From the NCBI GenBank assembly GCA_948567375.1, contig OX419755.1, positions 73,350,944 through 73,414,943 on the forward strand: a DNA stretch of 64,000 nucleotides, read 5' to 3'. This document shows positions 22,951-36,349 of this stretch, piece by piece. Numbering within the stretch: position 1 is the stretch's first letter; the number at the start of each line of letters is the position of its first letter. The notes below the pieces were generated by a model that did not search any database, was not told the origin of the DNA, and saw only the letters and a list, made by a program, of their open reading frames with translations. The stretch comes from Lunularia cruciata. Lineage: Eukaryota > Streptophyta > Marchantiopsida > Lunulariales > Lunulariaceae. A program made the translations under genes and the position numbers.

Positions 22951-25900
22951 GTGTAGTAAATGTTGTGATAATTGTTGTGCAAATGTACATTGTTATTCAA
23001 TATGCATCGTTGTCAACATCATACATTATAGAAGCATAACTCATATAATATATCAAATACAAATTCCAAAGTGCCACAAATCATCCCCCTAGCAAGCAAT
23101 TAGGTCTCTCTAATTCCAAATAGCCATCTACTCCAAGTAAGTGATATGCACTATGGTGTGCAAAGATCAAGAGATTGGGTATCCCCCTAGCAAGCAGTTA
23201 GGTCTCTCTAATTCCAAATAGCCATCTACTCCAAGTAAGTGATATGCACTATGGTGTGCAAAGATCAAGAGATTGGGTGCTAAAGAGCCTCATAGTTGAT
23301 CGCATATCTAGAATCTTTAGCACAGAAGGAGTGGACTAGCTAAGGTGTCAAGTACATTGAGGACATAACCAATGCACTTAAGGAACCACCATGAGAGGAG
23401 GAGTCAAACATGCCATGTGCCATCCTCTTGAATAACTATCACACACCAACATAGGAGTAGCTCCTCAAGTAGAGCCACATAACATATATTGTAAGTTTGC
23501 ACATAAAATTGCCATGCTTGGATCTCTCGTGTCATCAATATTTGGGAGGTTGCATGACACACAATTGCACCAATGATCCTTCCAACATGAGGACCCCGCA
23601 AGGAAAAACCTTGTGCATTCTCAAGATAGTGCAACATGTACTCACATCAAGAGTTGTTGGTGTAGTCTGTTATAGATATTCATAATCACTTGGATTTATC
23701 GATAGATTGAGGATATATAACCTCCTCAAATAGTGGCACAATGTAAGGCATCCTTATGTTGAGGAATTTCTAAATTCTAAAAGGCCATTGACATCATGCT
23801 CCAAAAGATCTTTGCACATTGAGAATATATGCTCATCCATACATCCAAATCATCCAAGTCCATAACTAATATAGTATCCCCACAAATAGCTATAAGTTAA
23901 TTTAGGATCTTATCCATAGAGTAAGAAGTACGAAAGAAGGATAGTAAGGAGGCTTGCCGGCTAATTTGATAGCCCATAACCAACCAAGGCAATTAGAGAT
24001 CCCAATCTACTAAGTGGCCTCTCTACAAACCATACTTATGTAACCCTCTCTTCACTATCTGCACAACTCTCTTTGCTAACCTTTTGCCTCTCAACGTGAT
24101 CCTCTCCACGAGAGGTAGTACAGAGATCAATTAAGCCCTTGTCACACAAAGCCTAAAACTCTTCCAAGAACTCTATACCTTGGTTGGTATTCCAAATGAC
24201 TAAGAACCTGATCCAAGAGCAAGTAAGCTATACTAGACTTGTCAAGAAAGTGTCATCAACTCAATCCACTTGGAGAAGTGCTCCACCATAACCAAAATAC
24301 CTTGATGATATCTCACAATCAATGATAAAGGTCCAACAAAGTCTAAACTCCAATAGTAATCCAACTTCATGATAGGTTGTGGGTGCAATTGTGGTGTGGG
24401 AGCATTGAATGATGCTCTAACTTGATCACAAATCACAAATTTGGCAACAAATTGCTATGTATTGGTCTACATGCCATACCACCAATAATGATTTTAGAGT
24501 AGCTATATGTCCGCCTTAATCCAAAATATTGTAGCTCCTCATGAGAATGTCATGCCAACTATGGTCTTTGAGATGCAAAGGGTACCACTTGTACTCTACC
24601 ATCCTCCTATACCCAAAATAGATGTCTCTAATCTTAATTGCTAGCTTGCTGAAGAATACAATCTCTCTTCTTAGCTCTAATTATGCTACGCATAATACTA
24701 GTGCAAAGATAGTACATCACCAAGATATAATCATGAATATCTCACTAATATATACCAATACCTCCACTCTCCAAATCAAAGACCTCAATAACACTCATGT
24801 TTGTATTGAGAGAAATACTACCAATAGCTCCACTCAACATACACAAAAGGAAAATGCATGCCAACTTTGCACCATCTCCTCATCCATCCCACCATGCCAA
24901 TGTGATCCTATATGGTTGGTACATGGGCTTCTACATCTACATCATGGGTCATAATTTGAGGTACATGAACAACTATGAATCATACTCTTGTAAAGTTAGA
25001 GCTCATCATGCAAGCTTCCCTAAAAGCTTGTCAGACTTCATCAACCACTTCAATGGTTGATGATAAATAATGAGAGTGAAGGATTTTTCAAACAAGTAAC
25101 ATTGGAAATGTGCTATTGCCAAGCAATATCCCTCATATGAGTTGTACTTTTCTCCCATTGAATTGTTGAAGTGAATCACATAGGCCACTATAAACTCCTT
25201 CACCTCATCATCTTGTTGAGTGAGCATTGATCCAAGCTCCAATGTACTCCAATCAATATGAACTTGGAATTGATATCATGTGATTGGTCTTCTAAGGATA
25301 AGAGTGAATTTCAACTTCTTCTTGAGCTCCATAAAAATTTCTCTTATCATATGCTCAACATCATTCTTTTGTAAGCTTGGTTAGCTTTGTCAAGGCCTTG
25401 TCAATTGCACTAAATCCTCTCAAATATCAACAATAAAAGTTTATCAATCCAAGGAATGCTTGCATCATATTCACATATGTAAGTCAAGGAATACATGCAA
25501 TACCCTCCACCTTGGTCTATTGAACACCAAGTTTGCCAATATAGATAATTTGACCTAAATAATCAATCTACTCTTGGAAGAATATGCACTCCCTAGGATG
25601 TAATTTGAGTCCATGAGATCTCAATCTCTCAAACGCCTCCAACAAATGTCCACCATGCTCCTCCAAGGTAGCAATATAGACCAAAATATCATCAATGTAG
25701 CACCGAGAAAAATCCAATCCCACTAGGGTCCTATCCATGACTATTTGGAACTTGGTATGGTTGTTCTTTAACCCAAATGGTAAAAATTTCAAATAATACA
25801 ATACATCCTTATTGTGATAATTTATATCCTAGAATAATATCTTGGACTTATCATCCTCCTTGATGCGCAACTGATGATATCTTGCTTGAAGATCTAAAGT

Positions 25901-26030
25901 ACTAAAGATCTTTTCATACTTAGTCATAGCAAAAATCTCCTTCAATGTAAATACAACATACCAATTAGCCCTAGTTTTTTGGTTGATAGGATAGTAATCT
26001 CCACACATCCACCCAACCATGCAATTGCCA

Positions 26031-26033
<3 letters not shown>
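22950..26033 (-). mobile_element. Ty3/gypsy-type pol remnant A
   Basis: Minus-strand pieces in gypsy order. RT (26035-25500): WMCGDYYPINQKT, FSTLDLQARYHQL, FLPFGLKNN, RCYIDDILVY, HGLKLHPREC. RNase H (25242-25000). Integrase (about 24500-24240): CDQVRASFNAPTPQ, WSLDFVGPL, MVEHFSKWIEL. A more decayed tail reaches about 23300. Many stops and frameshifts. RT before integrase identifies the Ty3/gypsy lineage. The start of RT is cut by an AT microsatellite at 26034. Confidence 0.82.
23084..23275. repeat. Tandem duplication of about 95 bp
   Basis: CCCCCTAGCAAGCARTTAGG at about 23085 and 23182 begins two nearly identical units ending AAGAGATTGGGT. The homologous site in remnant B (about 26715) has one unit. 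Confidence 0.9.

Positions 26034-26035
<2 letters not shown>
25500..26035 (-). pseudogene. Gypsy reverse transcriptase fragment (remnant A)
   Basis: Two open pieces, 26035-25829 and 25801-25568, carry the RT fingers and the palm motif Tyr-Ile-Asp-Asp (CYIDDILVY), with FGLKNNHTKFQ between the blocks. About 9 codons are lost between them and a stop ends each piece. Confidence 0.85.

Positions 26036-26103
<68 letters not shown>
26034..26103. repeat. (AT)n microsatellite
   Basis: About 70 bp of uninterrupted alternating A and T, between gypsy RT sequence and LTR-like sequence. Confidence 0.97.
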
Positions 26104-26105
<2 letters not shown>

Positions 26106-26700
26106 TTGTGAACATCTTACACTATAGAAGCACAATTCATATAGAAAGTCACACATGAACTCTAAAGTGACACTATAATTAATCAATCACAAACTCAACT
26201 TGGATAGAAAACTCAACACTCAACTCAATATACTACTAACAATGTGCTCTGATTACATTTTCAGAGCCATACACTCCAACTAAGAGACTCTAGGTGATAC
26301 TCATTGACCTCTATCAACCATGACCAAGAGCTCAAAGAGTCAATATCAAAACATGAGCACTCTAGATCTACAATTTGAAAGTATACCCTTAGAAATGACC
26401 TAGAACTCCAATCCTAATGAAACCACTAACAAATTACCTAACAATACAAATAATAGCTCTAATAGTGTGATGAGTAGCACTAACACAAAATTTGGCTACT
26501 ACTAAGTAGTCTTTGAGCTACTATTGGTATAATTATGATGGTCAATACTAATAATCCAACGTCCAAGCAAACTAGCTTTGGAATTACAAATGTTGTGACA
26601 CTTTTCATGCGTATATAAATTACTACTCAACATACATCACTATCAACATCATACACTATAAAAACACAACTCATGTAGAAAGTCACAAATAAACTTTGAA
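26104..26700 (-). repeat. LTR-like block of the minus-strand gypsy family
   Basis: The order of words here (ACCATGACCAAGAGCTCAAA, then CACTCTAGATCTACAATTTG, then AATAGCTCTAATAG) recurs with divergence at 52270-52460. Its right end also resembles 22990-23080 and 26640-26710. A repeat flanking pol remnants on both sides suggests an LTR, but exact ends were not found. Confidence 0.5.
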
Positions 26701-29700
26701 GTGCTACAATCACCCACTAGTTGGCAATTAGGTCCCTCTAACTCCAAATAGCCATCTACTACAAGTATGTGATATGCCCTATGGTGGACAAAGATTAGGA
26801 GACCAGGTACTATGAAGCTCCATTGTTAGTTGCATGGTTATAATTTATTCCACATAAAGAGTGAACTAGCTATAGGTCAAGTACATTAAAGATATAATCA
26901 TTGTCCTTGAGAAATCACCATGAGAGAAGGAATTAAACATGCCATATACCATCTTCTCAAATGCCTATAACACGCTAACCTAATAATAGCTCCACTAGAA
27001 TTACCACATAATACACACCGTAAAATTGAATGTACAACTAACAAGCTTGGATCCATAGTGCCATCAATTTTTAGGAGGTGACATGGCACACAATTTCACT
27101 CATGGTCCTTCCAAATAACACCATCATGTCTTTTCAACATGAGGACTTTAGGAGTCAAACTTCATGCACTCTCAAGATAGTGTGGCTTTAAGTCACATCA
27201 AGTGTCATTGATGTAGTTTGCTATAGATATACATAATCACTTGGGATGAAATTAATGGATCAAGGGTCTATAACCTCCTCCTCAAATGATAATGTAGCTT
27301 AAGGTATCCCTATGTTGAGCAATCACTAAGTTTTTAAAGGCCATCAATATCACTCTCCAAAATGTCTTTACCCATTGATAATATGTGCTCACCTATACAT
27401 ATGCATCATCCAAGTCCAAAACTAGAGTAGCATCATGACAAATAGCTATATATAAATTTTGATCTTATCATAAGGTAGAAAGTAAAGAGAAAAGGATGTA
27501 AGGGAAACTTGCAAATGAACCGATAGCCCATGGCCAACCAAGGTAATTGGAGATACTAATCTCCCAAGTGTCCTCTCTACAAACCATACTTATGCAACTC
27601 TTTTCATCATTTGAACCACTTTTTCTACTAAACCATCTACCTTAGGGTGATCTTGGGAGGTAGTGTGGTGATCTATAAAAGATTAAGGCAATAAATAAGA
27701 CAATGGAAGATTGGAGTGAAAGATCACATTTGAAACTTTTAAATGAGGGAAATTATGAGTGCCTAGTATGAGCTTGAGCTTTGGTATTTATAGAGAACAT
27801 ATAAGGCTCTTGGGAAACTTCTTAGAAGTATCTTTCTTAGAATGCAAGCTAAACTAACTAGGAAGCTTCTTGAGAAGCTTCCTCCTAGAAGCCATTTACT
27901 TGGCATGTAAACTAAGCTAGGTGGGAAGCTTCCCAAGAAACTTCCTCCTAAAAACCATCTTCTTGGCGTGCAAGCTAAGCTAGTTAGGAAGCTTCCTCCT
28001 AAAATTCACCTACTTGGCATACATATTACTTGATATTTGGAAGGTACCAAGAAGCTTCCTAAAATTTCCATAGATGTTTCTAGAACATCTCTAGAATTCT
28101 TAGTTAATTTTGCCTATTTGCTACCTTTAAGTCTTGATTAACTTGTTTGCTAACTCCATATTTTTAGATGATCAATCAAGACGTAAAACTATCCCAATAA
28201 CTTTGTACCCTGATCAATCAAGACCTTAGTTGGTTTACCAAAATGACTAAAAACCTGATCCAAAAATGAATAACTTATCACTTCATTAGACTTGTTAGCA
28301 AGTGCTACAAACTCAATCCACTTGGAGAAGTGCTCCACCATATCCAAAATATGCAAATAATGTCTCACAATCAATAATAAAGATCTAGCAAAGTCTAAAG
28401 TCTAAACTCCAATGGTAATGCAACCTCATAATAGGTAGTAGGTGTAATTGTGGCATAAGAGCATTGAATGATGCTCTAACTTAGTCATAAACTACATATT
28501 TGGCAACAAATTGATGTACAACCTTGAAGTAAGTTATATGTCTACTTTACTCCAAAATGTCATAGCTCCTCATGAGCATATCATATCAATTGTGGTTTCT
28601 AAGATGGAAGAGGTACTACTTGCTCCCTACCATCCTCCCATATCCAAAGAATATACTTGCCCTCCAATCTAAAACAATTTGCTTGTTGGAGGACAATGTC
28701 TTTGCACTAACCATGCCGTCCACAACACCAATGCAAAGATAGTTCATCACCAAGACATCATCATGAATATCTCATTGACTTAAACCAATATCTCCATTCT
28801 TTGGATTTGAGAACTCCACAACTCCTCTTGTTTGTATGGAGAGAGATATCACTAGAGTTCCAATTAATATACACAAAAAAGCAAATGCATGCCAACCAAT
28901 ACTATTTCCTCATCTGTCTCATCATGCCAACATGCTCTTGTTTGGTCATGATGTTTAGTACATGGGTTTTTATTCAACTCCTTTATATCATGGTTCACCA
29001 CTCTAAGTTTATGAAGAATTATGAAATCATACTCTTGTAAAATTAGAGCTCATCATGCAACCTTTCTTGAAAGCTTGTTGGACTCCATCAACCACTTCAA
29101 TGGTTGATGATTAGTGATGAAATTGAAGGGTAATATAAACATAAGTAACTTAAAAAATAAAGGGTAACATAAACATAGGTAACATAAAAAATTGTTATTG
29201 CTTACATTGCTACTAAGCACTCTCCCTCATATAATTATATTTCACCTCCATTGAATTGTTGGAGCAACTAGCATAGCCATCACAAACTCCTTCCTTTCAT
29301 CATCATGTTAGATGAGCACTACTCCAAGCACCAATGTACTCCAATCAATATGAACTTGGAATGGGTGTACTCTGATTGGTCTCTTGAGAATAAGTACAGA
29401 TATAAACCTCTCTTTGAGCTTATTAAAATTTCTCTCTTGCTCATCTTTCCAACACCACTCCTATGTGATCTTGGTCAACTTCATCAAGGCCTTGGCAATG
29501 ACATTAAATCCTCTAACATATCAGCAATAAAATTTACCGATGCAAGGAATACTTGCACTCTACTCACATCTATAGGCCATGGAATATATACAATACCTTC
29601 CACCTTGGTTTGTTGAACACCAAGTTCACCAAGGTAGATAGTGTGACCAAATACACAACTTTCTCTTGGAATAATTTTCACCTCCCAAGATGTAATTTAA

Positions 29701-30200
29701 GTCCATGAGATCTCAATATCTCAAACACCGCCAAAAAATGTCTCTCATGCTCTTCCACAAGAGGAATATACACCAAAATGTCATCAATATAACATTGAGA
29801 AGAATCCAATCCCACTAGGATCCTATTCATGTTTAGAACCTAGCAAGAAAATTCTTTAACTAGATGTTAAGAATCTTTGTTGGTACAATACATCTTTTTT
29901 GTGAAGATCAATAGCTCAATATGTTATCTTGGACTTGTCCTCTTCCTTGATTGGTAATTGATGATATCTTGCTTAAAGATCCAAAGTATTGAAGACCTTT
30001 ACATGCCCATATGTATCAAAGGCCTCCTTTGATGTAGGCATGATATACCAATTAGCCCTAGTCTATTGGTTGATAAGACAATAATGTCCATAGATTTGCT
30101 TATCCATGTAGTTTTTGTACCAACCAAGAAGGTACATTCAATAAAAATGGCTACTTTGTGTGAGGACAAATTTGAGAGTGAGAGGAGTAAGTCATGCAAT
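26700..30200 (-). mobile_element. Ty3/gypsy-type pol remnant B
   Basis: A second, independently decayed copy of the family of remnant A, in the same orientation. Integrase piece at 28374-28189 (MVEHFSKWIEF, then SFLDQVFSHFGKP and LIDQGTKLLG). RT pieces at about 30060-29480, ending ESCVFGHTIYLG. The parts align with remnant A in the same order (for example 26715 with 23090, and 29340 with 25240). A 63-bp minisatellite (27845-28022) interrupts it. Confidence 0.75.
27845..28022. repeat. 63-bp minisatellite with palindromic cores
   Basis: Units 27845-27907 and 27908-27970 are each 63 bp; a shortened third unit ends near 28022. Each has AACTAAGCTAG-like sequence, GGAAGCTTCC-type palindromes and CTTGGCATG. 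Degenerate half-units extend to about 27797 and 28060. Confidence 0.88.
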
Positions 30201-32300
30201 ATCTTGTTCCTTTGAAGAGTTGTCCAGAGAGTGTTAGATTCTAGAGTTGAGTCACAAGATTACTTTGTGAGAAACCAAGAATGAGTGAGCACATGATGCC
30301 GATTAAGGGCTATAAACAAGTTTTGGCACTCTTTGTCCAGAATCTTGTAATTTGGAGATTAGACATGTTAGTAGGATCAAAGTCTTAAGCTGAATTTGGA
30401 ATACATTTTTGGCCTAGAACTAGAATTTGAGTTTTCCAGGGTTCATGGCAAAATTCATAACTAGCAATTATATATATTGTCATAAGGCAAAAAGGAAGAA
30501 AAGAAATCCAACTCAATGGATTGAGTTGGATTGAGACTTGTGTTGGATAAAGATGCAAGGGAGCCTACAAGAATCACCTTTGATTGGAAGTGTGATCATG
30601 TAGAGGAAATTTAGGAGCTAAAAAGTAGTTTTAGTGACTCTTGCATGAAGAATAGGTATAATGTAGAAACCTATCAAGATCCAATGAGGCAAAATATCAT
30701 CAAGGCTATGATGGTTATGTTGAAGTCAGAGAAAACCACCATAATTTTGAAGCAATAGGTGGTTTTCTTCCACCTCATATTTGTAGGAGAGAGTGTGAAC
30801 TAGGCAAAATGTTTCTATCCAAGGATGAGTCAGACTATTTGGCATTTGCATGACATTTTCAACTCCATTACTTTATACCTTTTGTAGCACATCTCTACTT
30901 GAGTTAAAACCTACTTATCCTTCAGGAGAGAAAGAAAATGGTGTCCCATTTCTATTTGGATCCTTGTTGAGATGCAAACAAAGAAGAGAAAAATTACATG
31001 GCAGAAGTCAAAGAAGGCGATGCTTACTTTGCCAAGACTAGATATGAAAGAATGGTGATAATTTCCATCCCAAAGTTGAAGAAGCAAAGTAGACCCCAAG
31101 GATATGGTGTCTTGTATGAATCAAAGGATGACTATGAGACTGAACCTAAGACGCAAGACAATGGTGGTAGATTTATCATTGGGAATTGAGTTAGAGGCAA
31201 AAGTGGAGTCCAACTCTTAGGACTCTAAAGAAGAAGAGCTCACTTTGAAGAGTAAGGAGTCAAGTAGTGGAAGTGATGGTGAACCCAAATTCTAGCAGTC
31301 AACCAAAGAAGTTGTTGAGGAGGAAGATTGGGAATTCTTTGCAGAAATTGAGCGCATGGAGAGAAGAGAAACACCTTGTTTGGAATTACTAAATGATAAT
31401 ATTCTATAAGAAAGGGAGGAAGAACTAAGAATGGTATTCCATAAGGTAGTGAGGTCTAGAAGAAGTTTGCAATATGTAAGTGCAGGACCAAATCAAGCTA
31501 AAGATGATGAAGAAAGGTGGGAAGAAGTCAATTTGAAAGTAAGAATATTGAGACTTTATGGTAAGGTACCATTAAATACATTGCCTACTAAAGCTAACAA
31601 TAGGATCACATTCCAAGGAGTAAATTATTTATCTAGTGTCATTTGTCCCCTACAAGTGCATTTGTAGGCAAGGATGCAAGACATGAAGGAAGAATACCTA
31701 GAGGTGAGGGACGAGCTTCAATTGGTGAAGATGTTGAGTAATGAAGTCCTATAATTAAAGGCAAAATTAACTCAATATGAGGAGGAAGCCTAAGTACTTT
31801 GGGTTGATGCAATGATTTGACAACAAATTTTGAACAACTTTTAGGGCAATTTTGAGCAACATGGAGGTTTCTTGGAGTGCTAGAAGGAAGTGTTGAATGA
31901 ACAAAAGGTGGCACTTGAGGAATTTGATGATACTTAGCTCAAAGTAATGCACTCCAAGACCAGAACATTGATACACAAACAAGCAATGGAGGAGCTCAAA
32001 AAAGTTGCATTAGAGAAGGATTGGGCCTGGCAACAAGAGCTTGCAAGCTGTGGGCATGAAGAAGAAAGGTTGCAGGATCTGATCAAAATTGCAGAAGCTC
32101 AAGTCATTCACCATGTTGAAGAGCAAAAGAAGGTAGAGGCAAAGCATGTCGAAGAGTTGAAGATGCTTTGGAGGAAGTTGAAGGATGAGATGACTTGAGG
32201 CAAGCTGATCTCATAAAAGGAAGTGTCGGGATAGTGGAGGAAATTGTCATCAAATTGAAGGTGATGCTTAGCATTGGAGCTAAAGTGCAATTGTAGGAGT
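30115..32300 (+). pseudogene. Gypsy tail followed by coiled-coil ORF, copy 1
   Basis: 30115-30400 matches 44730-45100, the sequence just before the 3' LTR of the plus-strand gypsy element. After it comes an ORF starting near ATG 30449 (Met-Ala-Lys, then a KKRNPTQWIELD region), and later pieces such as SSVICPLQVHL and QELASCGHEEERLQDLI. Long Glu/Lys-rich runs suggest coiled coils. Broken by many stops. The same protein is present on the other strand at 36060-33800 and in part at 46440-46034. Function unknown; I recognise no catalytic domain. Confidence 0.6.
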
Positions 32301-32939
32301 CTTACCTACATGAACTCAAGTTGCTAGTACAAGATAATTGGAAGCACAAGGTGAAGGATGTTGATCTAAATAAATCATTAATTTGCCTTAAAGATAGAGT
32401 GGATAAGAAAATCATTGACGTAGGAGACAATATTTGGCTCAGATTGGATTTTGTTAGATCAGACTTAGATAAAAAAAACTGTAAATGAAAGTGTAGTAAA
32501 CGAACCCAAAGTAGTCAGGGTTGGAGTGCATGTGACTTTGGGTGAGTTACCCAAGTTCACTAAGAAGTTAAAATAGAGAAAGATAATGTAGTTAGGATAT
32601 CTATGACTTTAGTCTCAATCCAAACTAAAGAAGAGACAATAGTTGAGGAAGATGTAGAAGTAGTTGATGAACCCAAAGCATAGGAGATGTTAATCATTAC
32701 TTTAGGGTAGGAAGCCCATGTCAAGGTAGTACTCAGATTGGAGTAGTGTAACAATTTTCAGATTTGAAGTGTTGCAATTTGGAAATTTAATGATTTCTAT
32801 ATAGAGATTGTTAATAAGCGGTTTAAGTAGTATAGACAGTTTTCTTATTGCTAAGTGATCTGTCTTTTTAAAGTAACCATTTTTTGTGGATGTATTCAAT
32901 TTTAAAGTTGAGTAAAGCAAATTTTTGACACTCAATATG
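32300..32939. other. Decayed end of coiled-coil ORF copy 1
   Basis: Scattered coding-like pieces in + frames (for example VKDVDLNKSLICLKDRVDKK at about 32350-32410) without an open frame, up to the LTR start at 32940. Confidence 0.4.
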
Positions 32940-33600
32940 TGACAACCCAACAAGTATCCCTATTGCGATAATAAGCAAGTTATAGTTTGTTCCTATAGAG
33001 ATACAAATAAAAAATGGTCAAATACAAAGTAAAATAGTAATCAATAGTCCTTGATTTCTTTTTTAATCTCTTGAGTAGAAACCACAATTAGAAGAGAGTA
33101 ACAAGCACTTAATTTGCAATCTTGTCACAAATCACAACAGCCATAATCACAATTCATCAATCACTTTCTAATCCAACCTTGATTGTGATGATTCAATTCC
33201 TCCCAAAGAAAGCTACTTCACCACAAAACAACTTCATCTTGGAATTGCATTCCACCCCTCTACTAAACGCACAACTTCCTCAATCAAAATTGCTTTGCAT
33301 CAATCTAATACTGTGATCACAAATGAAAAATACTACCAACACTACCTTTCCTCACAGATTTATTAAGGCATTGCTTTGATTTCTATCCACTCAAGATCAA
33401 ACATAAAAAATGAAATGAGAGTTGCGGAATCTAACATTCAACACTCAAACTTGCAATTTGAACTTCTCCAAACACTCACAAACACACACATAAGATTGAT
33501 ACTTGGAATTAAGCTAAAACAATGAGCATTGAGTTACAACACTTTGCTTTACTCAACTTTAGAATAACATTATTGAAGAACAACACATAGTGAATAATTC
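32940..33600 (+). repeat. LTR, copy 1 (gypsy family with coiled-coil ORF)
   Basis: Starts TGACAACCCAACAAGTAT. The same order of words occurs at 45104 onward, including CATAGAGATACAA-like, GAGAGTAACAAG, CTTGATTGTGATGATTCAA and GCACAACTTCCTC. The inverted partial copy is at 36770-37025. The end is not sharp; about 0.6 kb. Confidence 0.75.
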
Positions 33601-33779
33601 TTTTAAATAGGCAGAGCACTTGATAGTTGTTTAACTAAATACTATTTTTCCAACAACTTTACCAACTTGTAGATCCAAAATGACAAACCACCCCTTCATA
33701 TCTCAAAACTATTACTACTCCAATCCGATGTCTACCTTGACTTTGGCTTCTACACCTGATGTACCTTCAATTGCTTCTT

Positions 33780-36060
33780 CTTCTTTGGCTTTATCTACAA
33801 CTTCTATTTCTTCTTCAATTTCTATTTTATCTTTTACTTGAAGTAAAACTTAAGTCATGGATCTACTAATTAATTCTTCCTTCTCTACTCTAACTAATTC
33901 AAATGCTTCAAACATCTGACTTAATGACACTTGCACTCCTATCTCTGCTACTTTGCATCAGGTTCCTACTTTCTTACTACCCCGAAGCTTCTCTAACTCT
34001 GATTTAATTAAATCTAGTCTAAGATATACATTGTTTCCTAGTTCTAACTTCTTCCTATCTACTCAATCTCTCAAGCGAATTAAAAATTGTTTAAGTCAAC
34101 ATCCTTTGCCTTCTTCTTCCTTGTCTCTTGCTCAAGCAACTTCAATTTGTATAGTCTTGACTCCTCCATCTTCATTTCAACTGTAGTACTTAACATCACC
34201 TTCACCTCTACAACAATTGCTCTTACTAAATCCTGTTCACTCCTCAAAACTATCTTCTCTTGTCTCCTCTCTATGTCCAACTCATTTTGATACATCTTTA
34301 ACTTGTCCTTAAATTCCACCTTTAGTGCTTCTTTCTTCTTCACATATTGGACCAATTGAGTCTCCACACTTCTGATCAGTCCTTGCAACCTGTCTTCCTC
34401 TTGATGTCTCTTTGTCAACTCATGTTGCCAGACCTTCTCCTCTGTGCTTGTTCTCAAGCTCTATAGTTCTTACTCCATCACCACTACCATTGCCTTCAAA
34501 TGTAGCACCTCCAAGTGTGCATCTGCAAATTCTCCCTTCAATTTCTCAAGCGCTACCATCTACTATTCAATTCTTTAGCGTGGTGTTCAAGTTCCCCGCC
34601 ATGCTTCTTGAATTTCTCCTCCAACTCCTTCAAATGTTGGTTTTGAACTATTGCATCGACCCAAAGTATCTTGGCTTCATCCTCACCTTGGGTTAACTTC
34701 CTATTCAATTCTCGGTCTTCTTTACTTGAATACTCCATGACTTGCTATTCATCCTTCACCTCTAGATGATCTTTCTCCACTTCCTTCTTCTTCTCCTACA
34801 ATTGCAAAGGTAATGTGCAAATGATCTTGGATAAATAGATAACACCTCTAAATTCTCCCACTTCTTTTTCTTCAGCTTCTATAGGCAATTCTTTTACTAA
34901 AGCTTTCTTCCAAAGTCTTGATCTTTATATCTGCACTCCAATTTCCTTCAAGTGATCCTCTTCTTCTTTCCCTCAACTTGATTCTACAAACATAGACTGC
35001 AGACCTCTTCATGACCTTACTTCTTACAAAAATACTATCCTTGGCTCTTCTTCTATCTCCTCTATAAATAACTCCAAACTTGGAACCTCTCCTCCTTCCA
35101 TATGATCAATCACCACATGGAACTCCCGTTGTTCTTCTTCAACAACCTCTTCCTCTAATTGCTATACCTCAGGTTTGCCTTCACTTTTGGTACTTGAGCC
35201 TTCACTTTGTAGGGTGAGCTTGTCTTCTTCTTCCTTGTCTGAGTCCTCTCCTTGGGACTTAGCTTCACTTTCAGACTCTTCTCCTTGAGTCAAGGGTGCT
35301 ACCTCCATCTCTTCCCTCAGGTTCAATCTCTAAGTCTTCCGTTGCTGAACTGGTGAGACCTCCTCCTCAGGTCAACTTCTTTTCTTTGACCTTGGCCATG
35401 GAACAGGAATGGAAATCTTCCTCTCTTGTCCTATATTTGCATAATGAGCATCTCCATCTCAAATTACCCTTATGTAAAGTTGCTCATCTTCACCTGCTTC
35501 TTGATGAAGATCCGAATGGAAGTGAGACACCATCCTTGCCTTCTCTACTAAAGTAAGAAGATTCAATCCCAAGTAAAAATGCATCGTGGATCAAAGTAGT
35601 GTGGGGGTGTTTGCATTCTCCAGTTCCCAATCATCTACCTTGTTTGTTGGTGAAAACATCTTGCCCAATTCACCTTCCTTCACACTAACAGCTAATGGAA
35701 GAACACTACCTATTGCTTTGTGGCATAGGTGGTATGCTCAAGCTTTAACATTGCCACTATAGCTCCAATGATACTTTGCTTCATTGGGTCATTGTTATTA
35801 TCCACCTCATAACCATTCTTGGTACAAAGCATGGTGAAGGAGTTCCTCACCTTTGTTGTCTCCTCTGACAACTCACCCTTCCCAAGGAAGGTGATCGCAT
35901 CTACCTCTCTAACCTCTTATAGCAACACAAGTCTCCAATCTGACTCAGTCCATTGAGCCGGATTCCCTCTCTTCCCCTTTGCTTCAGGTCCATCCTCACA
36001 ATTACCAACAACAATTTTTGCCATAAACCCTGGAAAACTGAAGTTCTAGTTCTAGGCCAG
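33780..36060 (-). pseudogene. Coiled-coil ORF, copy 2 (inverted)
   Basis: Minus-strand counterpart of copy 1. It starts near 36023 with Met-Ala-Lys-Ile, then GKRGNPAQWTESDWRLVLL, then broken pieces, ending in Glu/Lys-rich frames at 34738-34553 and 34457-34080. Shared words with copy 1 include KLTQxEEEAxxLWVDA and HGGELE/HGGFLE. The first 110 residues (a Trp-containing basic block and an SIIGAIVAMLKLEHTTY segment) are globular in character; the rest is predicted coiled coil. It does not resemble gag or pol. Confidence 0.6.
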
Positions 36061-36349
36061 AAATGTGATACAAAGTAGGCTAAGTACTTTGATTTTGCAT
36101 ATCATCTCCACTCTCAAAATTATAGGACTCCTCATTGCCAATGCAAGACTTTGCTTACTACTCTTTCTTGGCATTGTGTGTTTAAAACTGTTGGGTCTCA
36201 AAAACATCAAACCCACCCCAAAACCTGAGATTCTAACTCCTTCAAGTTCTTGAAAACCAAACTCTTGTGTGGACTCATGATTTGCATTCCTTTGGGACAA
36301 TTATTGATAAGCACAAGATATCATCTAAACATTGCAGCACTTCTCCAAT

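Noticed and set aside
26034..26103. AT run as a replication origin or matrix attachment site
   Set aside because: A plain dinucleotide microsatellite explains it; nothing else around it supports a functional site.
27845..28022. Regular repeats as a CRISPR array
   Set aside because: Eukaryotic retroelement context, units adjacent without unique spacers, no cas genes. The same holds for 47625-47840 and 9095-9180.
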